Part shown: positions 1-6,650 of the stretch, piece by piece
Numbering within the stretch: position 1 is the stretch's first letter
Layout: every line of letters begins with the position of its first letter
DNA from: an uncultured bacterium
Lineage (GTDB): Bacteria > Hydrogenedentota > Hydrogenedentia > Hydrogenedentales > CAITNO01
NCBI GenBank assembly: GCA_937923585.1
Contig: CALDSM010000588.1
Span: 1-15,976, forward strand
Direction: 5' to 3'
DNA: 15,976 bases
Notes under the pieces: model-generated
Told to the model about the DNA's origin: nothing
Seen by the model: only the letters and a program-made list of their open reading frames with translations
Databases searched by the model: none
Position numbers and translations under genes: made by a program

Positions 1-1
1 G

Positions 2-436
2 CTGCTGCCGGGCGGCGCCGAGGCGCTGCGGGCGGGCGGCTGCGAACTGCGCGGCGGCGAGCGCACGCGCCAGATCATAGACTGCGCCGCTGCGACGGAA
101 GAGGACTGGAGCACCGAGTATCTCGACAAGATCCTCTCCATCAAGATCGTCGCCTCACTGGAGGAGGCCATCGGTTTCGTCAATGAATACGGATCGCACC
201 ATTCCGATGCAATCATCACCGAGAATTACGCCGCCGCCGAAACCTTCCTGGATGCGGTGGACAGCGCCACGGTCTACGTGAACGCGTCCACGCGCTTCAC
301 CGACGGGTTCGAGTTCGGCCTGGGCGCGGAAATCGGCATCAGCACGAGCAAACTGCACTGCCGCGGTCCCATGGCCCTGGAGGGGCTGACGTCCCTCAAG
401 TACATTATCCGGGGCGCGGGTCAGGTCCGTGGATAG
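2..436 (+). CDS. proA: Glutamate-5-semialdehyde dehydrogenase (gamma-glutamyl phosphate reductase), C-terminal part
   Basis: The open frame enters from the left edge and ends at TAG 434-436, giving the last 144 residues. ProA makes the NADPH-dependent reduction of gamma-glutamyl phosphate to glutamate-5-semialdehyde, the second step of cytosolic proline synthesis. The C-terminal signature is clear: VNASTRFTDGFEFGLGAEIG, then ISTSKLHCRGPMALEGLTSL and a YIIRGAGQVRG tail, all close to the classic ProA ending. The usual second Gly of the TDGGEFG stretch is Phe here. The catalytic cysteine region lies left of the window and cannot be checked. The last 8 nt overlap the GTG start of nadD, so the two are probably cotranscribed and translationally coupled; proA-nadD adjacency is common in bacteria. 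Confidence 0.95.
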   Translation: MLPGGAEALRAGGCELRGGERTRQIIDCAAATEEDWSTEYLDKILSIKIVASLEEAIGFVNEYGSHHSDAIITENYAAAETFLDAVDSATVYVNASTRFTDGFEFGLGAEIGISTSKLHCRGPMALEGLTSLKYIIRGAGQVRG

Positions 437-1022
437 GCCGCTCCGCATAGGCGTTTTTGGCGGGACCTTCGACCCCGTCCACAACGTGCATCTGCGCCTC
501 GCCCGCGCCGCGCGCGAGCGCGCCGGGCTGGATCGGGTGCTGTTCGTCATCGCCGCCACCCCGCCGCACAAGTGCCGTGACGTGGTCGCCTCCGCGGAGG
601 ACCGGTTGGCCATGGTGCGGGCCGCAATCGCGGGCGAGGACGGCTTCGAAGCGAGCCGCCTCGAAATGGACCGCTCCGGCCCCTCGTACACGGTGGACAC
701 GCTTCGGATGCTGGCGGAGGAATATCCCGGCGCGCAGTTGTTTCTAATCATGGGCTGTGACGCCGCGCTGGACCTGCCCCGGTGGCGCGAGCCGGAGGGC
801 ATTCTGGCGCTGGCGCGGCTGATTGTGGCGCAACGGCCTGAATGTGGCCGCACGCTTGACCCGTCGCTGGACGGCAGGCACGAAATGCTTCCCTTCGAGA
901 CGAGCGGCGTGTCCTCAACTGAAGTGCGCGATCTGCTTGCGCACGGCGGCGACACCGCCGGACTGCTGGCCCCGTCCGTGCTGGAGTACATTCGCGGGAA
1001 AGGAATCTACGCATGCCGGTAG
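429..1022 (+). CDS. nadD: Nicotinate-nucleotide adenylyltransferase
   Basis: This 197-residue protein matches the usual NadD length. It transfers AMP from ATP to nicotinate mononucleotide, giving deamido-NAD in cytosolic NAD synthesis. Visible motifs are GGTFDP (residues 11-16) followed by HNVH (18-21), the nucleotidyltransferase HxGH motif with Val in place of Gly; GPSYTVDTL (84-92); LIMGCDAALDLPRW near 106-119; and the C-terminal VSSTEVR (161-167), equivalent to the family ISSTxIR motif. The start is GTG 429, inside the 3' end of proA; only a weak AGG lies ahead of it, which fits coupled translation. The 3' end overlaps yqeK by 10 nt. Assignment is secure at family level; the HxGH change should be compared with relatives. 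Confidence 0.95.
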   Translation: MDRPLRIGVFGGTFDPVHNVHLRLARAARERAGLDRVLFVIAATPPHKCRDVVASAEDRLAMVRAAIAGEDGFEASRLEMDRSGPSYTVDTLRMLAEEYPGAQLFLIMGCDAALDLPRWREPEGILALARLIVAQRPECGRTLDPSLDGRHEMLPFETSGVSSTEVRDLLAHGGDTAGLLAPSVLEYIRGKGIYACR

Positions 1023-1594
1023 CACGCGCCGCCTGCGCCAGAGGATACCTCGCGCGACTGCGCGAGATACTGCCCGAGAAACGGCTCAGCCACTGCATCT
1101 TCACCGCCGAATACTACTCCTCCTACGCGGAGAACATCGGGGTGGACCATGACGAGGCCGTGGCGGCGGGGCTGCTGCACGACATCTGCCGCGACATGAC
1201 CAAGACCGAACTGCTCGCCGCCGCCCGCGCACTGCGCCTGCCCGTCAGCAATGAGCAACTTGAGAAACCCGTGCTGCTGCACGGTCCCGTCGCGGCCGAA
1301 AAATGCCGGGCCGAATTCGGCATCAGCGACGACGTGTACGAGGCGGTCTACTGGCACACCACCGGCAGACCGGGGCTGGGCATGCTGGGCCAGGGGCTCT
1401 GCCTGGCCGATTTCGCCGAGCCCATGCGCAAATATCCCGAGGCCGCCGAAGCCCGCGACCGGCTGCGCAAGAAAGGATTCGGGGAAGCCATTCTCTACGT
1501 CGCCGAAATCGGCGTCGAATTTGGCAGGCGGCAGGAAGTCGCCGACCCGAACGCCACGGCCTTCTATCTCTGGCTCAAACAGAAACAGGCCTGA
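1013..1594 (+). CDS. yqeK: HD-domain bis(5'-nucleosyl)-tetraphosphatase, YqeK family
   Basis: 193 residues, the size of YqeK proteins, which hydrolyse symmetrical Ap4A to ADP with a metal-bound HD site. Metal-ligand candidates are His27 (RLSH), His56-Asp57 (LLHDICRDM), His90 (LLHGPVAA), His115 (YWHTTGRPG) and Asp133 (LADFAEP). The order and spacing HD...H-GP-A...HT-G...AD-EP is the family pattern. ATG 1013 is preceded by AAGGA at 1000-1004 with an 8-nt spacer, inside the nadD 3' end, and the two frames overlap by 10 nt. nadD-yqeK adjacency is widespread and supports the call. In many bacteria rsfS follows; here a methyltransferase follows directly. The role in dinucleotide-tetraphosphate turnover is known for the family and inferred here. 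Confidence 0.92.
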   Translation: MPVARAACARGYLARLREILPEKRLSHCIFTAEYYSSYAENIGVDHDEAVAAGLLHDICRDMTKTELLAAARALRLPVSNEQLEKPVLLHGPVAAEKCRAEFGISDDVYEAVYWHTTGRPGLGMLGQGLCLADFAEPMRKYPEAAEARDRLRKKGFGEAILYVAEIGVEFGRRQEVADPNATAFYLWLKQKQA

Positions 1595-1595
1595 C

Positions 1596-2363
1596 ATGCC
1601 GCACGATGATCTCTTCGAGGGGCTGGCCGCCCATTACGACGCGCTCATGACGCACGTGAATTACGACCGCTGGTTTCACGTGACTGGCGCACTGGCAGAA
1701 CTGCTTCCACGCGGATTCGTCCATGTGGATGCCGCCTGCGGCACGGGAGTCCTGCTGGAACGCGCCCGCCGGGCCGGCTGGAACTCCGTCGGCGTGGACC
1801 TGTCCCCGTCCATGCTTTCCGTGCTGCGCCGCAATCGCGGCGCATTGCCCTGCGCCGTCGGCGACCTGCGCGCACTGCCCGTGCGCAACGCGCACCTGAT
1901 CACCTGCCTCTTCGACTCCATGAACTTCCTGCTGGAACCTGAAGAGGTTGAACTCGCCCTTGCGCAGTGCTCCGCCGCGCTGCACGACGACGGCCTGCTG
2001 TATTTTGACGTGGTCACCGAGCGCATGATGACCGAGCATTTCGCCAACCAGACCTGGACCGAAACCCAAGGCGGCCTCCGCACCACCTGGTCCAACGATT
2101 ATGACCCGAAGACGCGCATTTGCGAGACCTGGGTCCGCGTAAACACCGGCGCCGAATCATCCACCCGCGAACGCGCCTACGACTTCGAGTTTCTCGCTGG
2201 TGCTGTGCAAGAAGCCGGGCTTACGCTGCTGGGCGCATTCGACGCGGACAACTGGAAATCGCCCTGCCGCCGCACCTGCCGCATAGATATCATCGCGGCA
2301 AAGAACCCCTCACCGGACCTGCGGCGACGCGTCGAAAAGGCCATTGCCAAGATACACCGGTAG
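1596..2363 (+). CDS. Class I SAM-dependent methyltransferase, YqeM-like
   Basis: 255 residues with a Rossmann-type SAM site: motif I VDAACGTG (residues 44-51), acidic motif II VGVDLSPSML (65-74), GDLRALP around 89-95, and LFDSMNFLL (105-113) as the motif IV region. The N-terminal FEGLAAHYDALMTH and the DSMN stretch resemble Bacillus YqeM, encoded in the same neighbourhood (nadD-yqeK-rsfS-yqeM). The likeness is from memory, so no symbol is given. ATG 1596 comes 1 nt after the yqeK TGA, with only a poor CAGG ahead, suggesting coupled translation. The frame is open further upstream through yqeK, but an earlier start would add residues with no likeness to methyltransferases. The methyl acceptor is unknown. 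The gene ends 21 nt before the stop of the convergent UroD-like gene; no terminator hairpin is evident there. Confidence 0.88.
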   Translation: MPHDDLFEGLAAHYDALMTHVNYDRWFHVTGALAELLPRGFVHVDAACGTGVLLERARRAGWNSVGVDLSPSMLSVLRRNRGALPCAVGDLRALPVRNAHLITCLFDSMNFLLEPEEVELALAQCSAALHDDGLLYFDVVTERMMTEHFANQTWTETQGGLRTTWSNDYDPKTRICETWVRVNTGAESSTRERAYDFEFLAGAVQEAGLTLLGAFDADNWKSPCRRTCRIDIIAAKNPSPDLRRRVEKAIAKIHR

Positions 2364-2384
2364 TACCAGCCGCGGGGTTGCGCG

Positions 2385-3575
2385 TTAGGGAACAATGCCC
2401 CACAGCTTCCCGGTCTCATAAAACGCCACACAGTGCGCGAGGTTTGCCCTCGGTGGCAGGTTGTTTCCCTCCTGCAGGATGAACCTGCCTCCCTCCAGCA
2501 CGCCCGACTCCAATATGCGCCGTGTCTCCGCCAGCAGCGCGTCCGGCGTCTCCTCGACAAACAGCGGCGCGCGCGGTCCGCCGCTGATGAGCACTTCCGG
2601 CCCCATCTCCTGGCGAAACCGGGCGAAGTCCACGGGGAAGCCGGTGTCGAAGGCCATGATGCCCAGTTCCTGCCTGAGCGTGGGAAAGAGCCGCTGCGCG
2701 TTGCCGCAAAGGTGGATACTCCGGCCCTTTTCCGTGCCGAGCGTGTCGAGAAGGTCCCGGTGGCGGGGCAGCGCGAATTCGCGGTATTGCTCGACCGAGA
2801 GCATTTCCACCGAGTCGTCGGCCATGCCCTGGTTATCCTTCTTTTCGGGCTGGCCGAAGTACTGTCGCCATGCCTGAATACGCGCGATGACCGCGTCGTT
2901 GATGAACCGCAGCAGTTCGTGGGCGTAGTCGGGGTCAACCAGCAGGTCCGTACAGATTCCCGTCGGACCACGGAGGCTTGCCGCGCAGGTGAACACCCCG
3001 TCGAAATTGAGATAGGGCACGTTGTCCTTGAAGGTCACGGGCCGCCCCAGAAAGGTCCATCCGGCCGCGCTCTTCTTCTTCCAGTGCTCGACGTGCCGCA
3101 GCGTGCGCTCCGGCCATTCGCCGGTGAATGGGTCAGGAATGCCGCGGTCGAACGGCATGTGTTTGTTGCCGTCATTGAGCAGCGGGGCGGCATAGGGCAC
3201 CTGGTCCGCATGAAACTCGACGGGAGCGCCGAACCAGGCGGCGTCGTAGGTGTTCTCAAAATCAATGTGGAGCACCCACTCCTCCGGAAGCCCCTTCTCG
3301 TGGTCACCGGGCAGGAGAAAGCGCATCCAGTAGTACCATTCCAGAATGCCCTGCGCCATGACATCCGGGTCAAGCATGTATTCGCGGTAGGTGATTCCCC
3401 GCCGGTTATACACGGGGTCCTGCATCAGCATGCGCGGGTTCGTGTTCAGCCGCACCGGCACCCGCGCGTGCGTGTTCGTCTCGAACGCGGCCCACAGCAC
3501 CCTGCTTTCGGCGTTGTGTTGCGAGTAGTCCCGGTCCAGCAGATCGGGCAGTTCAAACAGCCAGTCTTCGGTCAT
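2385..3575 (-). CDS. Uroporphyrinogen decarboxylase (UroD)/MtaA-superfamily protein
   Basis: 396 residues from ATG 3573-3575, chosen over an upstream start at 3620 because AAGGAG lies 6 nt before it. The C-terminal half has the superfamily pattern: DDSVEMLSVEQYREFALP (about 253-270), HLCGN (288-292, candidate metal-binding His and Cys as in corrinoid methyltransferases), a GIMAFDTG strand (305-312), ISGGPRAP (330-337) and GGRFILQEGNNLPP (362-375). True heme-pathway UroD lacks the HxCGN motif, so a corrinoid-dependent methyl transfer or demethylation role is more likely than porphyrin decarboxylation; the substrate is unknown. No corrinoid protein or partner methyltransferase is seen next to it. 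It stands alone on this strand, convergent with the methyltransferase gene and divergent from the SGNH/TPR array. Confidence 0.85.
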   Translation of the reverse strand: MTEDWLFELPDLLDRDYSQHNAESRVLWAAFETNTHARVPVRLNTNPRMLMQDPVYNRRGITYREYMLDPDVMAQGILEWYYWMRFLLPGDHEKGLPEEWVLHIDFENTYDAAWFGAPVEFHADQVPYAAPLLNDGNKHMPFDRGIPDPFTGEWPERTLRHVEHWKKKSAAGWTFLGRPVTFKDNVPYLNFDGVFTCAASLRGPTGICTDLLVDPDYAHELLRFINDAVIARIQAWRQYFGQPEKKDNQGMADDSVEMLSVEQYREFALPRHRDLLDTLGTEKGRSIHLCGNAQRLFPTLRQELGIMAFDTGFPVDFARFRQEMGPEVLISGGPRAPLFVEETPDALLAETRRILESGVLEGGRFILQEGNNLPPRANLAHCVAFYETGKLWGIVP

Positions 3576-3581
3576 TGAATG

Positions 3582-3587
3582 CTCCTT
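3582..3587 (-). promoter_or_regulatory. Ribosome-binding site of the UroD-like gene
   Basis: On the minus strand AAGGAG stands 6 nt before ATG 3573-3575. It fixes the start of the UroD-like gene 15 codons downstream of the longest possible start. Confidence 0.8.
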
Positions 3588-3593
3588 TTCCAA

Positions 3594-3625
3594 CCGCATG
3601 CGCCCATGCCTGCAACGCAATGCGG
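3594..3625. repeat. 6-bp inverted repeat in the UroD-like gene leader
   Basis: CCGCAT (3594-3599) and ATGCGG (3620-3625) are perfect inverted arms with 20 nt between them. They lie between the UroD-like start codon and its possible -10 box, where an operator or leader hairpin could act. Arms this short can occur by chance. Confidence 0.25.
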
Positions 3626-3629
3626 ATTA

Positions 3630-3658
3630 AGAATACCTGTTTGGCGGTCCGTTTGAAA
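3630..3658 (-). promoter_or_regulatory. Possible promoter of the UroD-like gene
   Basis: Read on the minus strand, TTTCAA (3653-3658) and TATTCT (3630-3635) are 17 nt apart, about 55 nt upstream of the start codon. The boxes match the sigma-70 consensus at 3 of 6 and 4 of 6 positions, so this is only a candidate in the divergent intergenic region. Confidence 0.25.
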
Positions 3659-3700
3659 GCGTGCGGCTTTGGGCGGCCGAATCCAGTCCGAGGGAGATGA

Positions 3701-3726
3701 ACGGGAACGCTCCCCCGTGCTATGTT
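3701..3726 (+). promoter_or_regulatory. Possible -10 box with adjacent inverted repeat, upstream of array copy 1
   Basis: TATGTT (3721-3726) resembles a -10 box 60 nt before the copy 1 start. Just upstream, ACGGG (3701-3705) and CCCGT (3714-3718) form a 5-bp inverted repeat. No good -35 box is visible. The region is not obviously the same as the spacer element in front of copies 2-4. Confidence 0.2.
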
Positions 3727-3772
3727 AGCCCCAAGTCAGGAAGAACGCGCGTCTCGGTTGAGGCCGTGTTCC

Positions 3773-3788
3773 AGGGAACCCGACGTTG
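3773..3788 (+). promoter_or_regulatory. Ribosome-binding site and TTG start of array copy 1
   Basis: AGGGA (3773-3777) stands 8 nt before TTG 3786. An in-frame TGA at 3759-3761 bounds the frame upstream, and no in-frame ATG or GTG occurs before the membrane segment, so this TTG is the best available start. Confidence 0.65.
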
Positions 3789-6509
3789 CTCAGCTTTCTG
3801 GAAAAGAGAAGAATCCAAAATACACCCCCCGACGGAATACCCACCGAGACGTCTGACAAGACGGGAAGAGGCCGGTGCGGCCATGCGTGGAAGCTGTTTT
3901 TCGCGTGGGTGCTTGTTCCGCCGCTGTTGCTTTGCGCGGTGGAGCTTGGCCTGCGGCTGGGCGGTCTCGGTTTTTCCACGCGGCTGTTTCTTGAGCAGGA
4001 AGTGAACGGGGAAACGGTCTGCGTGACCAACACCGCGTTCTTCCAGCAGTTCTACGTTGAGCCCTTTCAAATGAGACCCGTTGAATTCTCCATGCTCGCT
4101 ACAAAGCCGCCGGACACCTACCGGGTTTTTGTCTTTGGAAGCTCGGCGGCGCACGGCGGACCGGTGCCGGACTTCTCGTTCTGGGGCATCCTTGAGACCA
4201 TGCTGCGCGCGGGCCGACATGGGGATAAAATAGAAATCCACTGTCTCGCCCTGCCTGGCGCCAACTCGCACGTGATGCGCGCCGCGGCGAAGGCCTGCGC
4301 CGCCTTCCAGCCCGACCTCTTCCTGGTCTACATGGGCAACAATGAGTTGAACCCATGGCTGACACGGACACTTGTCTGGGACCGGCTTCCGCTCCGGCCC
4401 GCCCTTTTCCTTTTCCACCTCACCATCGCGCTGAACGATTCGAGACTTGTCCAGTGGCTGAACGGCATCTCGGGCACGGATGTTCTGGCTCGCCTGCGTG
4501 CAGATTCGGTTGGCTTCCGGCAGGAGCGCGCTTATCAGTACTACCAGGCCAACGTGAATGACATCTGTCGTTTCGCGAAGGCGGCGGGCGCCCAAGTGAT
4601 CCTGTGCACGGTGGGTTCGCGCCTGCGCGAGTGGGTGCCCCAGGGGAAATGCACGGACGTTCTCGATACAAAGGCGGCGCAACAGTGGAGTGACGCCTAT
4701 GCATCCGGCAGGACATTGACGGGACAGGGCCGGTTCCGGGAGGCCTTGGCCGCCTACGCCCGGGCCGCTGAAATCGACAACAGCCACGCCGGACTCGCTT
4801 ACGGAATCGCCTGCTGCCGCTATGCGCTGGGTGAATACGAAGATGCGCGGAACGAATTCGTCCGGGCGCGTGAATTGGACATCTCCCACTATCGCGCCGG
4901 AAACCGCATCAACGACATCCTCCGCGACATTGCCGCCGCCCGTGCCCGCGACGGGGTCCATCTGGCGGACACCGCGCAATCGCTTTCCGACGCCAGCCCC
5001 AACGGCATCGTTGGCCCCGAACTCTTCTTGGACCACGTGCATCCCAGGTTCGAGGGAAACTATGTCCTTGCCCGGTCCGTTCTGGAAACGCTGGCGCAGG
5101 TGGAGCCCCGCTTCCACGCAGACAGCCCCCCGCCAATCCTTGAAGAGTGCCTGCTGCGGCAGGCAATGACCCAGCCCGAACTGCGGGATCAACTGTTGTT
5201 GACAGAAAGTTGGTTTCTGTCTTCACCCGATCAACCCAGGGACCGCTTCGACCAGGAGATGGCCGAGTTAAACGAGCATATCGGCGCCCGGGCCGATGAC
5301 ATGCGGCTTGAGGCCTGCCGTAACGCGCTGCACAATGCCCCCGAAAACGACGCTGTCCGGACCCGCTATGTTCGGTTGCTCCGCGACAGGAAGGACACGG
5401 CAAACGCCCTCGAACATGCGAAGGTTCTGGCCTCCCATCTGCCCTACTCTTGGAGCGTCCACCGCCTGCTCGCGCAATTGTTCACTGAAACGGGGCAAGG
5501 CGGACCGGCGATCGACGCATTGCGCCGGGCGCTGGCGTTGCGTCCCGACGATGCCGATGCGTTCATGGAACTGGGACAACTCCTGCACAAAGAGAATCAG
5601 TCGGAACAGGCTTTGGCCGCTTTTCGCGCCTCGTTCACGCTGAGACCCGGCGCCCGTGCACAATGTGAGATCGCCCGCGTGCTTCGCAGGCAGGGCGACC
5701 CGTCCGGAGCCGTGGACGCGTATCGGCGCTGCCTGAGGCTGGAACCGGAAAACCCCGACGCCTTCGAGGAACTCATACTCACCCTGTATGACGCCAACCG
5801 GCTGGCCGAAGCCAACCGCGAAATGAGACACCGGCGTGAGGCCATGACCAAGAGCAGGGCCGGAACGGCCACTGCTGTTGAGGCGACAGGCCAAACGGAA
5901 ACCGTCTCAGGCAGACCGGCCGAAGACGAAATCCTTGAAACGCGCGTGTCCGTGCTTCGGCAACTTGTCCGGTTGCTGCCCCAGAACGGGAGCACCTTCT
6001 GCAGATTCCAGGATTTGATTGCCAATGAGGCAGCGCGGCTGGAAGCAGCCGGAGACCAGCCCGGGGCAGTAGAGGCATACAAGATTGCCATTCCACTCAA
6101 CCCAGACAACACCCAACCCCTACTGTCCTTGGACAAAGCCTTGTCCAAGAACGCACCTGCGGAACGCCTGGTGGTTTGGGAGAGTGCCTGGAAGGACAAT
6201 CCCGGCATTCCGCTGGCCGCGGTGTATTGCGGCGCGGCGCGCGCGGCCACCGGCGATGTCGCCGGGGCGAAGGAGGCTTTCGATGCCGCCCACTCGCTCG
6301 CCCCGGATGAGTGGTCCCATTGGGTCATTGCCGCCGACGCCCTTGCAGCCGCCGGGGCTCCGGACGATGCCATCTCCGCCTATCAACGCGCACTGGCGCT
6401 GAATCCCAAATTGGACTATCTTCACGGCCGCATGGATACGGTCAGGAAGAATGCCGCAAGAGGTGCTTCGCCGCCGCAAACCGTCGTGTCGCCGTCCCCG
6501 TCGCGGTAG
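3786..6509 (+). CDS. Membrane-anchored SGNH-hydrolase/TPR protein, array copy 1
   Basis: 907 residues from TTG 3786. Order: short charged N-tail; one membrane segment (about 37-58, AWKLFFAWVLVPPLLL core) that should place the rest outside the cytoplasm; SGNH-like domain with FVFGSSAAHG (Ser120 as nucleophile), LPGAN (Gly158), YMGNNEL (Asn185) and LFLDHVH (Asp416-His419); and a TPR-like pair (about 308-370) inserted between the Asn and Asp/His blocks. After residue 550 come about six or seven TPR-like units, broken by a polar linker (about 683-718). SGNH proteins are serine esterases or acyl transferases; the TPRs suggest partner binding. Substrate is unknown. The architecture resembles an uncharacterised SGNH-with-internal-TPR family I recall from several bacterial phyla. 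The N-tail differs from the other three copies. Confidence 0.85.
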   Translation: MLSFLEKRRIQNTPPDGIPTETSDKTGRGRCGHAWKLFFAWVLVPPLLLCAVELGLRLGGLGFSTRLFLEQEVNGETVCVTNTAFFQQFYVEPFQMRPVEFSMLATKPPDTYRVFVFGSSAAHGGPVPDFSFWGILETMLRAGRHGDKIEIHCLALPGANSHVMRAAAKACAAFQPDLFLVYMGNNELNPWLTRTLVWDRLPLRPALFLFHLTIALNDSRLVQWLNGISGTDVLARLRADSVGFRQERAYQYYQANVNDICRFAKAAGAQVILCTVGSRLREWVPQGKCTDVLDTKAAQQWSDAYASGRTLTGQGRFREALAAYARAAEIDNSHAGLAYGIACCRYALGEYEDARNEFVRARELDISHYRAGNRINDILRDIAAARARDGVHLADTAQSLSDASPNGIVGPELFLDHVHPRFEGNYVLARSVLETLAQVEPRFHADSPPPILEECLLRQAMTQPELRDQLLLTESWFLSSPDQPRDRFDQEMAELNEHIGARADDMRLEACRNALHNAPENDAVRTRYVRLLRDRKDTANALEHAKVLASHLPYSWSVHRLLAQLFTETGQGGPAIDALRRALALRPDDADAFMELGQLLHKENQSEQALAAFRASFTLRPGARAQCEIARVLRRQGDPSGAVDAYRRCLRLEPENPDAFEELILTLYDANRLAEANREMRHRREAMTKSRAGTATAVEATGQTETVSGRPAEDEILETRVSVLRQLVRLLPQNGSTFCRFQDLIANEAARLEAAGDQPGAVEAYKIAIPLNPDNTQPLLSLDKALSKNAPAERLVVWESAWKDNPGIPLAAVYCGAARAATGDVAGAKEAFDAAHSLAPDEWSHWVIAADALAAAGAPDDAISAYQRALALNPKLDYLHGRMDTVRKNAARGASPPQTVVSPSPSR
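6201..6420 (+). repeat. High-identity patch of copy 1 (possible gene conversion with copy 2)
   Basis: Aligned by eye with 9027-9246 there are about 14 mismatches in 220 nt, including an unbroken identical run of 49 nt (6211-6259). The preceding 60 nt has about 19 mismatches. It encodes the last two TPR-like units. Confidence 0.6.
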
Positions 6510-6647
6510 ACTTCCCAAGCCTGTACTGTTCCAAGCGCCCGGATGGGAATGTGTTTGTGGTCCGGACAGCCAATGCCGTGCTGGACTTGCCAGCCGGAAC
6601 CTCTGTATATTTCGCATCGCATGTGGACTGCTCGGGAGACTCATCTG
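6510..6647 (+). repeat. Conserved array spacer 1 (copy 1 to copy 2)
   Basis: 138-nt spacer. From about 6538 to the TTG it aligns with spacer 2 at roughly 85% identity by eye (about 17 mismatches in 112 nt, one 1-nt indel). It holds the candidate promoter and ribosome-binding site of copy 2. The first bases after the stop (ACTTCCCA) are also shared with spacer 2. Confidence 0.8.
6581..6611 (+). promoter_or_regulatory. Candidate promoter of copy 2
   Basis: CTGGAC (6581-6586) and TATATT (6606-6611) are 19 nt apart. The same boxes at the same spacing recur in the other two spacers. The -10 is a 5/6 match to consensus; the -35 is weak and the spacing long. Confidence 0.4.
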
Positions 6648-6650
6648 TTG
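6634..6650 (+). promoter_or_regulatory. Ribosome-binding site and TTG start of copy 2
   Basis: GGGAG (6634-6638) stands 9 nt before TTG 6648. The arrangement recurs before copies 3 and 4, which supports TTG over the in-frame ATG at 6621. Confidence 0.7.

Noticed and set aside
155..991. Long minus-strand ORF over proA and nadD
   Set aside because: Antisense shadow of two well-supported genes in GC-rich DNA; low-complexity Ser/Arg-rich translation without domains.
2364..2384. Terminator between the convergent methyltransferase and UroD-like genes
   Set aside because: Only very short self-complementary pieces (GGTAGTACC) and no T-run on either strand.
2433..3578. 381-residue plus-strand ORF opposite the UroD-like gene
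   Set aside because: The minus strand has the UroD motifs and a good ribosome-binding site; the plus-strand frame shows no recognisable domain.
3720..5192. 490-residue minus-strand ORF opposite copy 1
   Set aside because: Antisense to a protein with clear SGNH and TPR motifs. Similar antisense frames opposite the other copies mirror the sense-strand homology.
6543..6647. Upstream extension of copy 2 into the spacer
   Set aside because: It crosses the TATATT box and is not matched in copies 1 or 4; the conserved TTG with its GGGAG site is the better start.
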